DNA of 64,000 bases. Source: Guadua angustifolia. Taxonomy: Eukaryota > Streptophyta > Magnoliopsida > Poales > Poaceae. Made by a program: the position numbers and the translations under genes. The stretch covers positions 62,001-126,000 of the forward strand of contig JAYEVE010000609.1 in NCBI GenBank assembly GCA_036346375.1. Direction: 5' to 3'. This document shows, piece by piece, positions 24,830 to 36,356 of this stretch (its first letter is position 1; every line of letters starts with the position of its first letter). The notes beneath the pieces are model-generated. The model did no database searches. It was not told the origin of the DNA and saw only the letters and a list, made by a program, of their open reading frames with translations.

Positions 24830-27800
24830 ACATGTTAAAGTAGTTGGCATAGCATAAGCATAAACTAGAACTATTACAACTACTTGTTATTATAAGTACA
24901 TGGTCGACCGGCCAAATATTACATACCGAAGTAAAGTGCAGCAGAATATAAACATAAATCAAAAGGAGGACAGCGGTATTCCCATCCGTTAACACATAGG
25001 CAACTGACTTGGAACCAACCAAGTTCATCCATCAACATAGTCTTCGGACCCCGGAGTAAAGTACGAGTCGTTGGGGCACTCTTCCATACCGTGTCTATAT
25101 TATTTAAATTGAACAACGGTGAGTACACGTATGTACTCACAAGACTTTAGTGTATGGAAATATAATAAATGAATGGTTAGAACAAGAATAACAAGTTTCT
25201 ACACTAGTCTCATTTTCAGCATAAAACATATTTTATTTGCAAGTGTATATTTCAACAAACAACAACGGAATTGTAAAGAGCATTTGATATGAAGCTAAAT
25301 AACAGTAAGTAAAATTCATATACATCAGTCTGCAGCCCTCCTTGGCTATGAACAACAAGTAAAAACAGCCATCATTGGCTCTCAAGTTTACCAACCCGTT
25401 CCAACACCGACTCCAAAGTTTTCGCAAAAACAAGACTATACTTGACAATATTCTCCTAAGTTGCTCATAACCCCGTGAGCATGACTAATTAATTAGATTT
25501 TAATCTCTATAGAGAGTATACACTTTACCCACATGACACATTCTAGCAATCATGTTAACATTGCCTCGCGATACGTACCGTACCCGATTTGCTAGATTGT
25601 GACGAAACCATTCAACTAGCTAAAGCTTAGCCTTGCACTAGCCCCGGTGATGTTAAACCCTTGCTATAGTTTTGGAGATTCCTAAACCTACAATGGTGTA
25701 CGCCATCGGGTCCTCCCCCATAGCAAAGCATGCACCGTTGTATTAGAATGTTTTGGCCCCAACACCTCGGTGAAGGGAGAACCTACGAGCAATACCGTTA
25801 TGGGAGTGCCCTTACTACTCTGGCACCAAAATGCAAGGTTAAACTTCAACTAATCTAGTAAATTTAGGCTATCTCATACTAGCACATGTTGTTGCACTAA
25901 ATCACTTAGATGATAGCATCAAGTTCGATCCTTACTTGACTCGGACGAGAATATCCTCCTATCTACGCGTGAGGTCCTTTTCACACCCCAAGTTTAAGTA
26001 ATATCTCACCCACGTCTAAACCCTAGGTTTAGGTTGGGTGTTTACCAAATTACACAGAAACCATAGCTCGGTTCCGTACCATAAAACAAAGTTGCTTAAT
26101 CTGGGTTGAAAATGTGTCCCATCATTTAAAAGATGTTCTAGTGAGTATGTCTAAGATGTACATAAGATATTTCACAAGTATTATCCAAGTGACACTAAGT
26201 AATGTCTACACCATAACTAGGTTACAATGATAGGTAATCAAATGACAAGGTAAAGGAAATGCATACAATTAGAGTTAGATACCAATATCACAACATAGCA
26301 AGTTTATAACATACACGCATGCATTTAGTTCGATAAAACAATATAACATTGAAAATATGGGATCAACATGATCAAAGGAGGGTGCTTGCCTGGTTGCTCT
26401 TCGTCGGGGTCGTAATCGGGATCGTAGTCGGGGTCATTATCAATTGACTCCGAAACGTCGTCTTCTACACGTTTAAACAACAAGAACCGCAACTAAAGCA
26501 AATAACAACATATAAAATAGGACAAAAGAAATCAGATATAAATACCGAATTAAAACTTACCAAGAAGATCATAGTGATTTTGAGTTCTTGCATTATCACT
26601 TGTATAATCATTTCGTTGGTACTTAGTTGTGATGCCTTTTCATGAATGTACTAATTTCATTCATCGAATTTATGAAGCTAAAGCTATGAACATACATAAG
26701 GTTGTTTATGAATTCAAGAGGCTAAAATTATGTATCTTAGTATCTATAACTTTGAATTCAAGATGTAAAAATTATTTGGTTTAATAAAAGTAAGTCATTA
26801 GTAAAAGTGTTATGTGTGAATAGTATTTAGTCCTAAGTATATTCTGCACAAAAGATGATTTATACATTTTGGGTTTACAAGTTTAAGTTGTTGGCTGTAA
26901 TACATACATAGTTACACGATGGTTCTAGGCTAATCTTCCCAAAATTTTCATTTAGACGAGATATTTTACCGGCTACTGAAAAAGCTTAATTGTTTCTAAA
27001 ATCTACACGATAAAGGTCCAGTTTTCGTTTTAAGTTTCGCAATATTTTACTTTTATCTGAGATGTTTTTCATATAAGTGAACATTAATTAAAGTCTAATG
27101 TGGACTTAATTTAATATCGCATAAACATAAAATATTTTTACATAGCAAAAGGATACAAGTTTTCAGAATTCTAGGATTTGGTTTCCTTGATACTTAGCTT
27201 ATGAATCCGAGCTTGTTTCTGTGGGCAGAGAGAAGACAGTCGATTGATTGATTGCGAGGGCATGGCGGCAGTAATGAGGAGTCAGAGAATGGCGTTGGTC
27301 TCTTTGACGTGAAGGTCGCCAGTGAGCTCAAGACTTTGGCGCGGTGCATGTTTGCCACGGCTTTGCAATTAAACGATGAGATGACTCCATGGCAGCTGCG
27401 AGTTAGTGGCGCATTCTGGTGCTGTGCGCAGGAGAGAAGGACCAGGCATGGGGCGGACGACGGAGCTGGCGAGGCTCGGGGTTGCAGCCGCGTGGCGGCC
27501 AACCTCTGCCGCAGCAGGAAACTGGGCAGGGAGGAGGATTGTTACCTCAAGCCTGTGCCGTGGCAGCGGTATGGATCGTTTTCTTGCGCTGTGACAAGGA
27601 GTGGGCAGAGGAAAAGAGTAGAGCCAATAGAATGGCTGATGCATGTTAGTCTAATCTTGTAAGTTTTCCAGATTTCGGAGTCGGAGTCTGTATTCGGTTT
27701 GATATTTAGTTTTCAAAAAAAGGATACGCTACAGTTTTCAAGTTTGCTAGCGATACGATTCAGATAGCTTGTTGATTCCGTTTTGGTTTGTTGGAAGGTC

Positions 27801-27862
27801 ATCCAGTATAAATATAGAGAATAACACCAGAAAAGGTGTGGTGCTGATTTCACGTCGCAAAT
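24830..27862 (-). repeat. Diverged LTR relic, minus orientation
   Basis: Landmarks follow the order of the LTRs of gypsy element 2 read in reverse. They are the palindrome CTCTATAGAG next to TACACTTTACCCACA (25,505-25,530), the GGGTGCTTGCCTGG segment near 26,380, and a GC-rich block at 27,220-27,660. Overall similarity is low, so this is an old copy and its ends are not defined. The GC-rich ORF at 27,252-27,662 falls in that block and is not taken as a gene. A TATA-like TATAAATATAG lies near 27,810. The chimeric retroposon at 27,879 inserted at its right side. Confidence 0.45.
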
Positions 27863-28689
27863 CCTTTGTTTGATGAATTTTTTTCGATAAAGGAAGCTTT
27901 TATTAATCTCAGTAAATTACATCAAGGAGATACAATTATACTAAGAAGTCTTCCGGCCTCTACACAGCTAGGGTGTACACAGCCAAACACACACACACAC
28001 ACAAGAAAAGACAAAGGAACCGACGCGGCAAACTACATCACGCAATATTGTCTTCAAGGCTATCCACCATCATAGCAACACTTGGACCGCGATAAAAGCT
28101 CTCCAATGACAACGCCTCCAAGAAGGACTCGATACGCACACGCACCGCCATTGCCATGATCCAACCAGTGAAGACCAGACCAAAGGTTTTCACCTCGGAG
28201 AGTAAATCCTCAGACTACAAAACAATGCCTTCAACAAGGCCATTGCTAGACACAACCAACTAAGGTCAGACCTAGAGATTTCTCCCTGAAGTCGAAGTAT
28301 CGAAGATCCCAGTATTGCAACCACCCTCATTCCGAGCTAGTGCCGCCATACCACTTAATCTTAGCCAATAGCAACGGCCACCTTCTCAAGGCCAGACAAA
28401 CAATTTTTAGATGTTCGACTCTACGATGACAGATTCGCGAGCTAGCCAATAGGCACACGATCATCAAGTCCATAGAGTGTATCTAAAAAATGAGTTGTGT
28501 CGCCTAAGAAAGCGAATCCGCGAATCGATGCTAAGATGACATAGGTCAAAAGAAATGTATGAACAACGCTAGTAAGAGATGAAGACGCTGAAGCGAAGAG
28601 TAGTCACCTAGATCGCCCATCATTCACAAGTTGCCGAAGCCAGCCACCAGCACCGGTGTTGGCAACAACAAGTGAGGGGATCCTTGATC

Positions 28690-28889
28690 ACAATGACAAA
28701 GACACCGCTAGAGAACCTGCCTCTCTCGCCATCTCGCCGAAAGCGATCGGCGCCGTTGCAGAGCTCTATGATGAGGTAGAACTTGTCAAGATCCTCGAAG
28801 ACGGCCTTGAGCGTGATAACGCCGGTGGCCCGAAGGTGCTGCATAATCTCTACCTCGCGGTGGACTGTCTCTCGCCGTTTTGGCAATAC
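28690..28889 (-). pseudogene. Ser/Thr protein kinase fragment (CDPK/PEPRK-like) fused to adenylate kinase
   Basis: The minus-strand frame reads ETVHREVEIMQHL, VITLKAVFEDLDKFYL, IIELCNGADRF and GERGRFS. This is the alphaC to hinge region of the kinase N-lobe as found in CDPK and PEP-carboxylase-kinase-related kinases (REVEIMQHLSGHPG, FYLVMELC-GG). The glycine loop, the HRD catalytic loop and DFG are absent, so it is non-catalytic. It follows the adenylate kinase part in the same transcript direction, which implies fusion before or during retroposition. Confidence 0.7.
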
Positions 28890-29643
28890 CGCTCAACAGA
28901 AGCACGCATTCTCTCCATCCTTGAGTCCTCCAAACCTACAACACAGAAGCAGTCAGAATCGAGAATACCATGTGGAACTCCCAAGGCAGGGATTACGGTC
29001 AGAGACACAAGATTGCTGGCATCAAGAAGCTGTCCGCAGTGGGGAACAAATGTCGCCCGAGCCGCTTCTTCATGAAGCAGTTATCGGCGCATTTGAAGTT
29101 CGAACCAAGTCAATATCCACAATCTCATCAAGAATCTCAGCTTGCAAATGAGTCCGTGGGACCCCATCAAGGATGAATCCAGTTTCACCTCGTAGTATCC
29201 CTCCTCAAGACGCCGTCGCCAATCCAAATATGATGTCCTCTCGCACAAGCTTCCCTTCATTCACCGAATTAGCAATCTTCTTGTAGCGCGGAGGTGGGGT
29301 TGAGCTCTCGCCGACGAGCGTGCCCATGGAGATGTATGGCACGGCGAGCACTTCCATGGCTGGCGGCGCGGCGCGAGCTCATGGCCGGGCGGCCCATCAC
29401 GACCCACTGCACGCCTCTGGGCCCCTGGCCACGGGCAGACTCTCAACCGGCGCGACGCTGCTGGCTCACCACCGCCGTGCCTCCTCCTCCTCCTCCTCCT
29501 CCTCCCACTCGGACCAAGACGCTGCCGTCGTGCGTCCTTCCACACGCCGCCGCCGTGGCCGCTAGCCCAGTGGCAGGAGCGCCGCAGCGGCAGGGCGCAG
29601 AGAGAGGATCGGCGCGCCGGCTAGCAAGAAGGAGGCCGGCCAT
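28890..29643 (-). pseudogene. Adenylate kinase fragment inside the retroposon
   Basis: Starting at the minus-strand ATG at 29,643 (MAGLLLASRR, an organelle transit-like N-terminus) the sequence runs, with frame changes, through GVQWVVMGRP, VPYISMGTLVGE, KIANSVNEGKLVREDIIFG, GEILDEIVDIDLV-type and DGVPRT motifs, then LLDASNLVSL. These match the order of plant organellar adenylate kinases: P-loop region, NMP-binding region, the GFILDG-PRT strand, and the LID-side NRNP region. The P-loop GxPGxGK itself is destroyed. Adenylate kinase interconverts ATP + AMP and 2 ADP; this copy cannot, as it is frameshifted and lacks the catalytic loop and the C-terminus. It appears intronless. Confidence 0.75.
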
Positions 29644-29768
29644 TTCGAGGAGGAGGCGGTGGCGGCTAGGGTTTCATGTTTACCTTGTCAGCCAATCGTT
29701 GAACAAGAGCCTCCCTTAACTGGACTTCTTCCAGTTCGTGCATTATGTCAGACCTTTGTTTGATGAAT

Positions 29769-30056
29769 ACTCTGCTGTTGTCATATTTGCTCTGAAGCTC
29801 TGTTGTTCAGACGTTGTTCCGGCAGGAAGCTGTGCTCTGCATTGTTGCGCTAGTGTTCTGGCATTGGCCATTTCAACACAGGGGGAGTCAGGGTGACTTG
29901 GCTGTGCAGAGAAAAGAATTGGCTGGAGGAAGAAGCAGGTTGGCTGTGCCTGTGGGTTATTGCATCAATGCCAAGAGCATGCGGCGGACAACGGAGCTGG
30001 CGTGGCACTGGGCTGCAGCAGAGAAATTGGCGCTGAATCTTTGTCGTATACAAAAC
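29769..30056. other. Flank of the retroposon, probable continuation of the LTR relic
   Basis: No gene recognised. A 44-base segment at 29,978-30,021 (GCGGCGGACAACGGAGCTGG and following) resembles 27,446-27,489 on the other side of the retroposon. This would fit a repeated GC-rich block of one old LTR. Confidence 0.35.
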
Positions 30057-30090
30057 CATTGACAAGCACGTATAATTAATATGAGAGCAA

Positions 30091-30471
30091 CTACCACACG
30101 CTATACCGTTGGGAATCACTTCCAACGGTATAGCATGGTTCATTCGGTTCGCGGGTGAGTTTCAGTACCAGGTTTCACGGGTAAGTTTCATGATGTTTCA
30201 CGGATAGGTTTCATGAGTTTCATAAGGTTCGTATTTCATTAAAAAAAGTCTCATAGATAAGTTTCAACCAAAGGTTTCATCAGACAACACAATGCTAAAC
30301 TTTTTTTAATGAACACGAACCTTATGAAACTTGAAACCTCGTGAAACCTATGAAACTTATCCGTGAGACATCATGAAACTTACCCGTGAAACCCGGTAAT
30401 CAAACTCACCATGAACCTAATGAACCGTGTATACCGTTGGAAGTGATTCCCAACGGTATACCGTTTGGTAG
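30091..30471. mobile_element. Foldback MITE with long terminal inverted repeats
   Basis: A 381-bp sequence whose ends are inverted copies over at least 50 bases (CTACCACACGCTATACCGTT at the left, reverse complement at the right end). Each TIR contains its own small palindrome (ACCGTTGGGAATCACTTCCAACGGT). The interior also folds back (GTTTCATGA / TCATGAAAC repeats). No ORF. A clear target duplication was not found, so the superfamily is open. It sits in a strip of NLR-flanking sequence. Confidence 0.7.
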
Positions 30472-30489
30472 ACTTTCTGAATTAATATA

Positions 30490-32419
30490 TGTGAGACCCC
30501 ATTCCACAAAACAGGAATCTTCATGTATATACAGTACTAGTCTTTAGATGAGTAGCTAGCACACACATGTTTATAATATCGGTATCATAACCAGAACAGG
30601 ATATTTATAACCTGCACAAGATTAATTATACAGAGTACAGTACAACACTAAAATAATAATAGAGTAGCAAAATGAAAAGCGACAGCCAGAAGAAACAAAA
30701 GCCAAGTGGTATGCCCAAACTACCCTCAGGCATCAGACTGGGCCAACCCTTAGAAGAAATCGTCGATGAAGTCCCCACGGCCTGCCTAAAAGTACGAATC
30801 GTCTGGCAAGACTAAATTTTCATCCTCTGAGACTACGTAGATAGCAAGTTTGAGTACATTGGTACTCATCAAGACTTGATAGTGGTTTACAAAAGCAATT
30901 AAATAATCATGCAGGCTTAATCAATGACAAGCTCTAGGTTATTTTGCACTTGCTTAAGAAATGTAAATCATATACTAATTCTAGATTGCAAACCGAATTT
31001 ATGAAATTGCTATGGAACATTGTAATCACATGAAAGTAAATACAATCCACAACCAGTCTACCTGACTGAATAGCCATAAATGTCGATTCCTTTAGACATA
31101 AAACAAGTTGCCAAATACAGTTTCAAACCAAAACCCAAGTTTTCAAAAAATACCAAAATCTAGCATTGGAATAACTTCACCAAGTGCCCTTGACCGCGGG
31201 CGCGGCTAATTGATTAGATTTTCCCTCTGCAGAGGTATACAATTTTACCCAAAAGTCATGGCCTTTTCTTTTTGACGCATGTTTCATGCACTTTTAACGT
31301 GTGGCCAGAATGTTCATGACAAAAACCTGTACATTATATAAGTTAACGTTGCATCAGCCCAATGACGATAAACCCCTTACTATGATGGTAGAAGATATTC
31401 GTATATCCATTGTACTCTCAGCAAGTTAAACCTGATGAGTCCTCACTTCCGGTGGAAGATATTTGTACAATGTTATACTCTCAACACGGGCGATACATCA
31501 CCCTACACTACGTGCAATTCCCTTTACACATCCAGCTATTGCCAATAATCACCCACGTCAAAACCATACTTTTATTTTGGGTTTTAATCAAAAATACCAG
31601 CAACCAATAGTGTCATTTCCAATCATTTTCAGGAAACACTTTTGATCTGATCATTTACCTTGATGATTCTAAAGCATGGCTAAGCACGGATAATACGTAA
31701 GCGCATATACCCATGATGACATTAAGTAATGCCTATCCTTAATCTATGGTTATCAAGGTTAACATGTCCATAATTATCAAAGAAGGTTCATGAGACAACA
31801 GGTATAACTACCAGCACCACAAAATAGCGAATTTACAAAAAATAAACGCATGCATGAAACCATTTGATAAACAAAAGGAAAATTAAATGCTAGAATCAAT
31901 ATGATCAAAGGGTGCTTGCCTTGCTTAATCTTTGCTTATGACGAAGTCGAGGTTACAGCTGACGACGATGACGACAGAATCGAAGATGTCGGTTCTACAC
32001 GTCATTATCGAATAAAAGCAATAAGAAGCAAATATCAATATATGGCAAAAGAAGACAACTAAGAAACCAAATAAAGACTCACTGAAGAAAATAGGAATAT
32101 TATAGGGTTTGGATTAGATGATTTCAAGTTCTCGGATTTTAAATGATTACATATTCGCATAGCTAATAGCTTTTAAGATGAGCGATGCACTATTCTCTTT
32201 ATAGATTATCCATTCTTACTTTACGAATTCAAGAAGCTAAAATTCTGAACTTTTATATTTGTAATTTTGAATTTAAGATGCAAAAATTATTTAGATTAAA
32301 TAGATATGATCATTATAGGCTTAAGGTGAATTCTTACCCTTAATTAGGATTCAGATTTAAAGCAATATTTAATTAAATTTTTAGTTATAAAAGCTAATCT
32401 TTTGACTTAGAACATATGC

Positions 32420-32462
<43 letters not shown>

Positions 32463-34185
32463 TGTACATATGCATGCAAAAGCATATATACATACAAGCG
32501 TATAATACTTCTCTTTCTTATTGCACTTATCAGATCATTACTTCTTAAAATAAATTTTGATGTTCTTTTTAGATCTGCTAGAACCATTATTTTGCACTAC
32601 ACCAACTTTGGAGTTTATTCATAATTGAGTTTTCCATTAGAGCTATATTCATTTTTCACTTTGAATATCCACCTATTTAGAAAATGAAGTAAAACAACTC
32701 TAAACTCAAATGTTTTTACATATTTAAATTCATCTCAGAATGATGGTTTTAATAAAATTTATTTTTATCTATTTTGACTACAGATGAAATACTCATTTCC
32801 TTAATGCATTAAGACCTTTTCTAAGTATTTTATTTTAAAAATCACACAGTGACTATTTTTGAAATATTTTTGCATATTATGAATCGATTCAAAGAATTAC
32901 CACGCGAGAAGCTTGAATTGCTATTTCCCCTTTTTTGGCCTCTCTATGAAACAACAAAGAGAACAAAGGAATGGCTTCGGTTTTTGCTCGGTGGACAAGA
33001 AGAAGAAGGAAGGGGCTCATGTGTGATGCAGACACGCTACTTATAGCCGCGAAAAGCTTGCGCCAGAGTTTGAACGCACGCGCGGCCGATTGTTGTGCAA
33101 GGCGGCGATTAATGGCGGCGGCATGGCTCCGGTATGGCGCGGTATGGCTGGAGGGTCACCGTGGCAGCAATCGACAGCATGGGTGGCGCAGCTGGTACGC
33201 GGAGTGGTTGAGAGAAGGCGCGAGAAGCGGCCGAACAGAGAAGGCGAAGTCGGTTCACGCGACGGGAAGAAGAAGGTGAAGGCCAAGGTGAGGACTAAGG
33301 CTGACCGGTGGGGACCGGGCCCACTGGCAGTGAGAGATAAGCTCAGACCTTCTTGTGTCAATGAATGGGCCAAAGATGACTCATGGGTCCCACTTGCCGG
33401 TGAGAAAGGAGAGACTAGATATTTTGGTGAAATTCTTTTGAACAAGTTTGCATTGATTTTGGCTGTCACTCATCTGCCATATTTTATAAACTTTTGACTA
33501 AAGTCATGGCAGTATTCGATCTTCAAGAAAATTTGGGTCTAAAAGATAAATAATGAAAATTCGACAATCGTGATAACGCTTCGTAATCCTTAATTATATT
33601 TTTGATTTATTTAAGGGTGCAAATAACATAATTTATTTTTTAGACATTTTTATAAGGTTTCATTTTGGTCAAGGGTGTCCCTATAAAAATTTAAAGTTAA
33701 AATATCATGTATTTCCAGACTTTCAATAATTCTGTTTTTGAATTTTTAAAAGCTCCAACGATTTTATAATTTTTTTAATATTTTTATCACGGGTAAAAAC
33801 TGTATTGAGGGTGTTATGGTAATTTTCCTAGGTCGAGATAAAGTGTACAGATTTTACATTAAATCTGATCTTGCACTGTTTTTAGTCAAAGTGAGGGTCT
33901 TTTCAATTATTAACTCTTATTCCTGTTCATAAAAATTTATTTGTGGGAAAAAAATGTTTTGCCTGCAGGATTAGTGTTTAGGTGGTAATTTTTCCAAATT
34001 TTTACTTTTACTATTTTACCTTTTTCCATTATCCATTCTTTAATTCCATTTGTTAGATTTTTCACACAAAGTATAAATCCAAAGAAATCCAAATAAAAAC
34101 CAATAATGCCGAGAAAACTCAGAAATAATAATATTCAAATTCAAAATATTTATTTTTATTTTAATAGAATTTTCGGGATGTTACA
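30490..34185 (-). repeat. Full-length LTR (3' LTR) of the collapsed insertion
   Basis: 3696 bp. It shows the gypsy element 2 landmarks in reverse: CTGCACAAGATTAATT near 30,613; GACCGCGGGCGCGGCTAAT and CTCTGCAGAG (31,225-31,234); GGGTGCTTGCCTTG near 31,910; AAATCACACAGTGACTA near 32,840; and a GC-rich block at 32,980-33,370. It ends CGGGATGTTACA. Confidence 0.75.
32420..32462. repeat. (TA)n(CA)n microsatellite
   Basis: About ten TA units followed directly by about eleven CA units inside the LTR. Confidence 0.95.
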
Positions 34186-34329
34186 GCAAGGTTGGAAAGA
34201 CAACAGAGAAGGCTGCCCACGGTGCGTTGGAGTTGGGGAAGAAGACCGGCAGAATGGGGCGGAGAGCACTGAAACAAGTAGGAGTAAACAAGTAGGAGTT
34301 CAGGCGAAACTCTAGAGCTGAGAAATTTG

Positions 34330-35653
34330 TAGGCTTACTACCTGATTTGAGCTCTAGATTAGCTCCCCCCTTTTCTGCTTCTCAGTGAACAACGGCGATG
34401 GAATGGGGAAAGAGACAGTGAACAAGGAGAGAGACTCAATTGCGATGCTGCGGTGATCTTTATAGCCGGCCGTGGTGAACTGTAAAGCTCCAGACGCGCG
34501 GCGGTGATCGGCGCGGCTCGGGACAAAAAGCGGCGAGGTGGCGCGGCGTTTAATTGCAGCGGCATGGCGCGAGAACCTCGAGGCTTGACCGGGGCTGAGT
34601 CAGGATGTGGTTGACGCTGGCGAAGAGACTAGACGGTGAGTGGTTCAGCGAATGAGCTTAAGCGAGACTTGGCGTCGGGAGGCTTCTCGACTCGGCCGAG
34701 CGAACAGAGAAAGGTGGAGAGGAAAGAAGAGCTAAGCCTGACAGGTGGGCCTGGGGCCACCGGCAGTGACCGAAGGCTTTGACCATTGCGCGCCAACAAA
34801 ACGGGACGGGAACGGTGCTGGCCCACACGTCAACGAAATGAGGTGGCAAATTTTGAGTTCCGGCTTGTCTGAGTCCAGTACATGAATTTACTGGGCTGTC
34901 AAATTTGAGTAGAAAATTTTCAAACATTTTTACCGAAGTCGCTAGATATATCTTGACGTTTGGTAAAATTTTTAAGTTAAACTAAGTTACCGAAAAATTA
35001 TTAATATTCTTACAACAGTGACTGCTCTAAATTCTGATTTCTGATTTTAATATTTATTTGTGAGTAAATGAAGTCTATTATTTTTGAAACTTTGTTTTTC
35101 AGATTTATTTGAGTTAATAATTCTTCTGTAAAATTTTAAGCTCAAAAATTACTCCATTATTTAATAGAAATTCTGACATGGCAATTTCCAAATTTTCAGA
35201 ATTTTGGTTTTAAATTTGAAAAAGTCATAAACCACACTATTAATTTATAATATTTTTAATAAAATTATAAATTGCATTAATGTTTTCATGCTAATTTTTA
35301 CAGCTCCATTTATGATTCAAGTATTTCACATAAATTCTGACAATGTATCATTTTGACATAAAAGTTACCTTTTTATTTTATCTCTTCATTTCCCCATGCA
35401 TAAAATTTCATTTGGTGGATGAAATAACTTACTTACATGCTCAGGGTCTGATGGTAAATTTCCTAAATTTTACTTTTTATTTCTTTGCCTTTTCCTCTTT
35501 TCCATTCTTTATTCCTCATTTATTGGATTTTTCTTACAACACCAAAATCCAAGAAAATTCAAATAAAACCAGAAACATCAAGAAAATTCCAAAAATATTC
35601 ACATTCAAATTTAATCATTATATTTTACTGTTCTAAAATTTTGGGCTGTTGCA
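34330..35653 (-). repeat. Partial LTR (5' LTR) of the collapsed insertion
   Basis: The right end is a normal LTR start on the minus strand (TGCAACAGCCC, then AACAGTAAAATATAATG). The homology ends near 34,330 in the GC-rich block, so the rest of this LTR is deleted. The 34,186-34,330 piece between the two LTRs is unassigned. Confidence 0.65.
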
Positions 35654-35836
35654 ATATATCTCATGAAAATTTGTCTCAACGTCATGCATTATTCCGCTAG
35701 ACAACACATGGAGTTTGCATGTAAGAAAATAGTAGAACAATTGTTCAAGTGTGATCTAACACCCTCCCAAAGAAAAAAAACTTGTGATCTAACATATGAT
35801 CCAATATAGCGACAAAATTAATCAAGTGCAATTCTG

Positions 35837-36137
35837 CTATTTCACAGAGCGCTTCTTCTTAACAACGGTACTACTCTGTTGCTCACCAATCTCACAAGTA
35901 TAGATATTGTTATGGTAGGGCGGTATCTGAGATTTCCATGTGAGGACTTCAAATTTTACATGAGGCTTAACACTTCCACACAACACATCTTGAATTGTTA
36001 TCTCGGGAACATCCTCTTGAGAAGAGCATGTTTGATACTGATCATAAACCAACAAATCTTCAGTAGCTCTAACCATGTAATATTTAAGATTTTTTGCTTT
36101 CTGGTGTCGGCTAAATGATTTGCACGGTTGAACTGAA
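35837..36137 (-). pseudogene. Duplicated 3' end of the NLR-like gene
   Basis: The minus-strand frame reads TEDLLVYDQYQTCSSQEDVP, then TIQDVLCGSVKPH and WKSQIPPYH, ending at a stop at 35,837. It is a tandem copy (period about 526 bp) of the C-terminus at 36,357-36,700. Upstream it starts after a TTATTTTTTCAG acceptor-like site (about 36,138) and lacks the NB-ARC part. It could be a relic or an alternative last exon. The duplicated flank continues to 35,654 and, beyond the inserted LTRs and MITE, to about 30,057. Confidence 0.65.
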
Positions 36138-36356
36138 AAAATAAACAAATACAAAACGATTGACAAGCACTTACAATTAATATAGCTCATGAAAATTTGT
36201 CTCAACGTCATGCATTATTCTGCAAGTCAACACATGGAGTTTACATATGAGAAAATAGTAGTACAGTTCTTCAACTGTGATCTAACACCCTCTCAAAGAA
36301 AGAAAAACTTGCGAAGTTGCGATCTAAATAACATATGATCCAATATAGGGACAAAA

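Larger units (their letters stand above)
27879..29752 (-). mobile_element. Chimeric polyadenylated retroposon with host gene fragments
   Basis: A 1874-bp insert flanked by a perfect 16-bp target duplication CCTTTGTTTGATGAAT (27,863-27,878 and 29,753-29,768). On the minus strand its 3' end reads CCTTTATCGAAAAAA, a short poly(A) and the kind of end common for grass LINE insertions. Long variable target duplications plus poly(A) indicate target-primed reverse transcription. The body is read from 29,752 down. It contains a leader with MHELEEVQLREALVQRLAD, then adenylate kinase coding sequence, then a protein kinase segment, then 0.8 kb of unrecognised 3' sequence. No RT domain is present, so a LINE must have acted in trans or the element is strongly truncated (inference). 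Confidence 0.75.
30490..35653 (-). mobile_element. Collapsed gypsy insertion: one full and one partial LTR, no interior
   Basis: Flanked by the 5-bp duplication ATATA (30,485-30,489 and 35,654-35,658). It contains a complete minus-strand LTR (30,490-34,185) and, to its right, the start portion of a second LTR (about 34,330-35,653) with nothing coding between. The left end TGTGAGACCCC and right end GGGCTGTTGCA match the ends of the gypsy element 2 LTRs. One deletion that removed the whole interior and part of one LTR explains this better than a solo LTR made by LTR-LTR recombination. The sequences are clearly diverged from gypsy element 2, so it is an older insertion of a related family. Confidence 0.75.

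Noticed and set aside
27252..27662. 136-codon plus-strand ORF as a host gene
   Set aside because: It lies in the GC-rich block of a diverged LTR, has overlapping ORFs on both strands, and shows no recognisable domain.
29261..29719. Overlapping ORFs of up to 141 codons as separate genes
   Set aside because: They are other-frame shadows of the adenylate kinase fragment.
30490..34185. Solo LTR with its own target duplication
   Set aside because: The five bases after 34,185 (GCAAG) do not match the left flank. The matching ATATA lies after 35,653, so both LTR pieces belong to one insertion.
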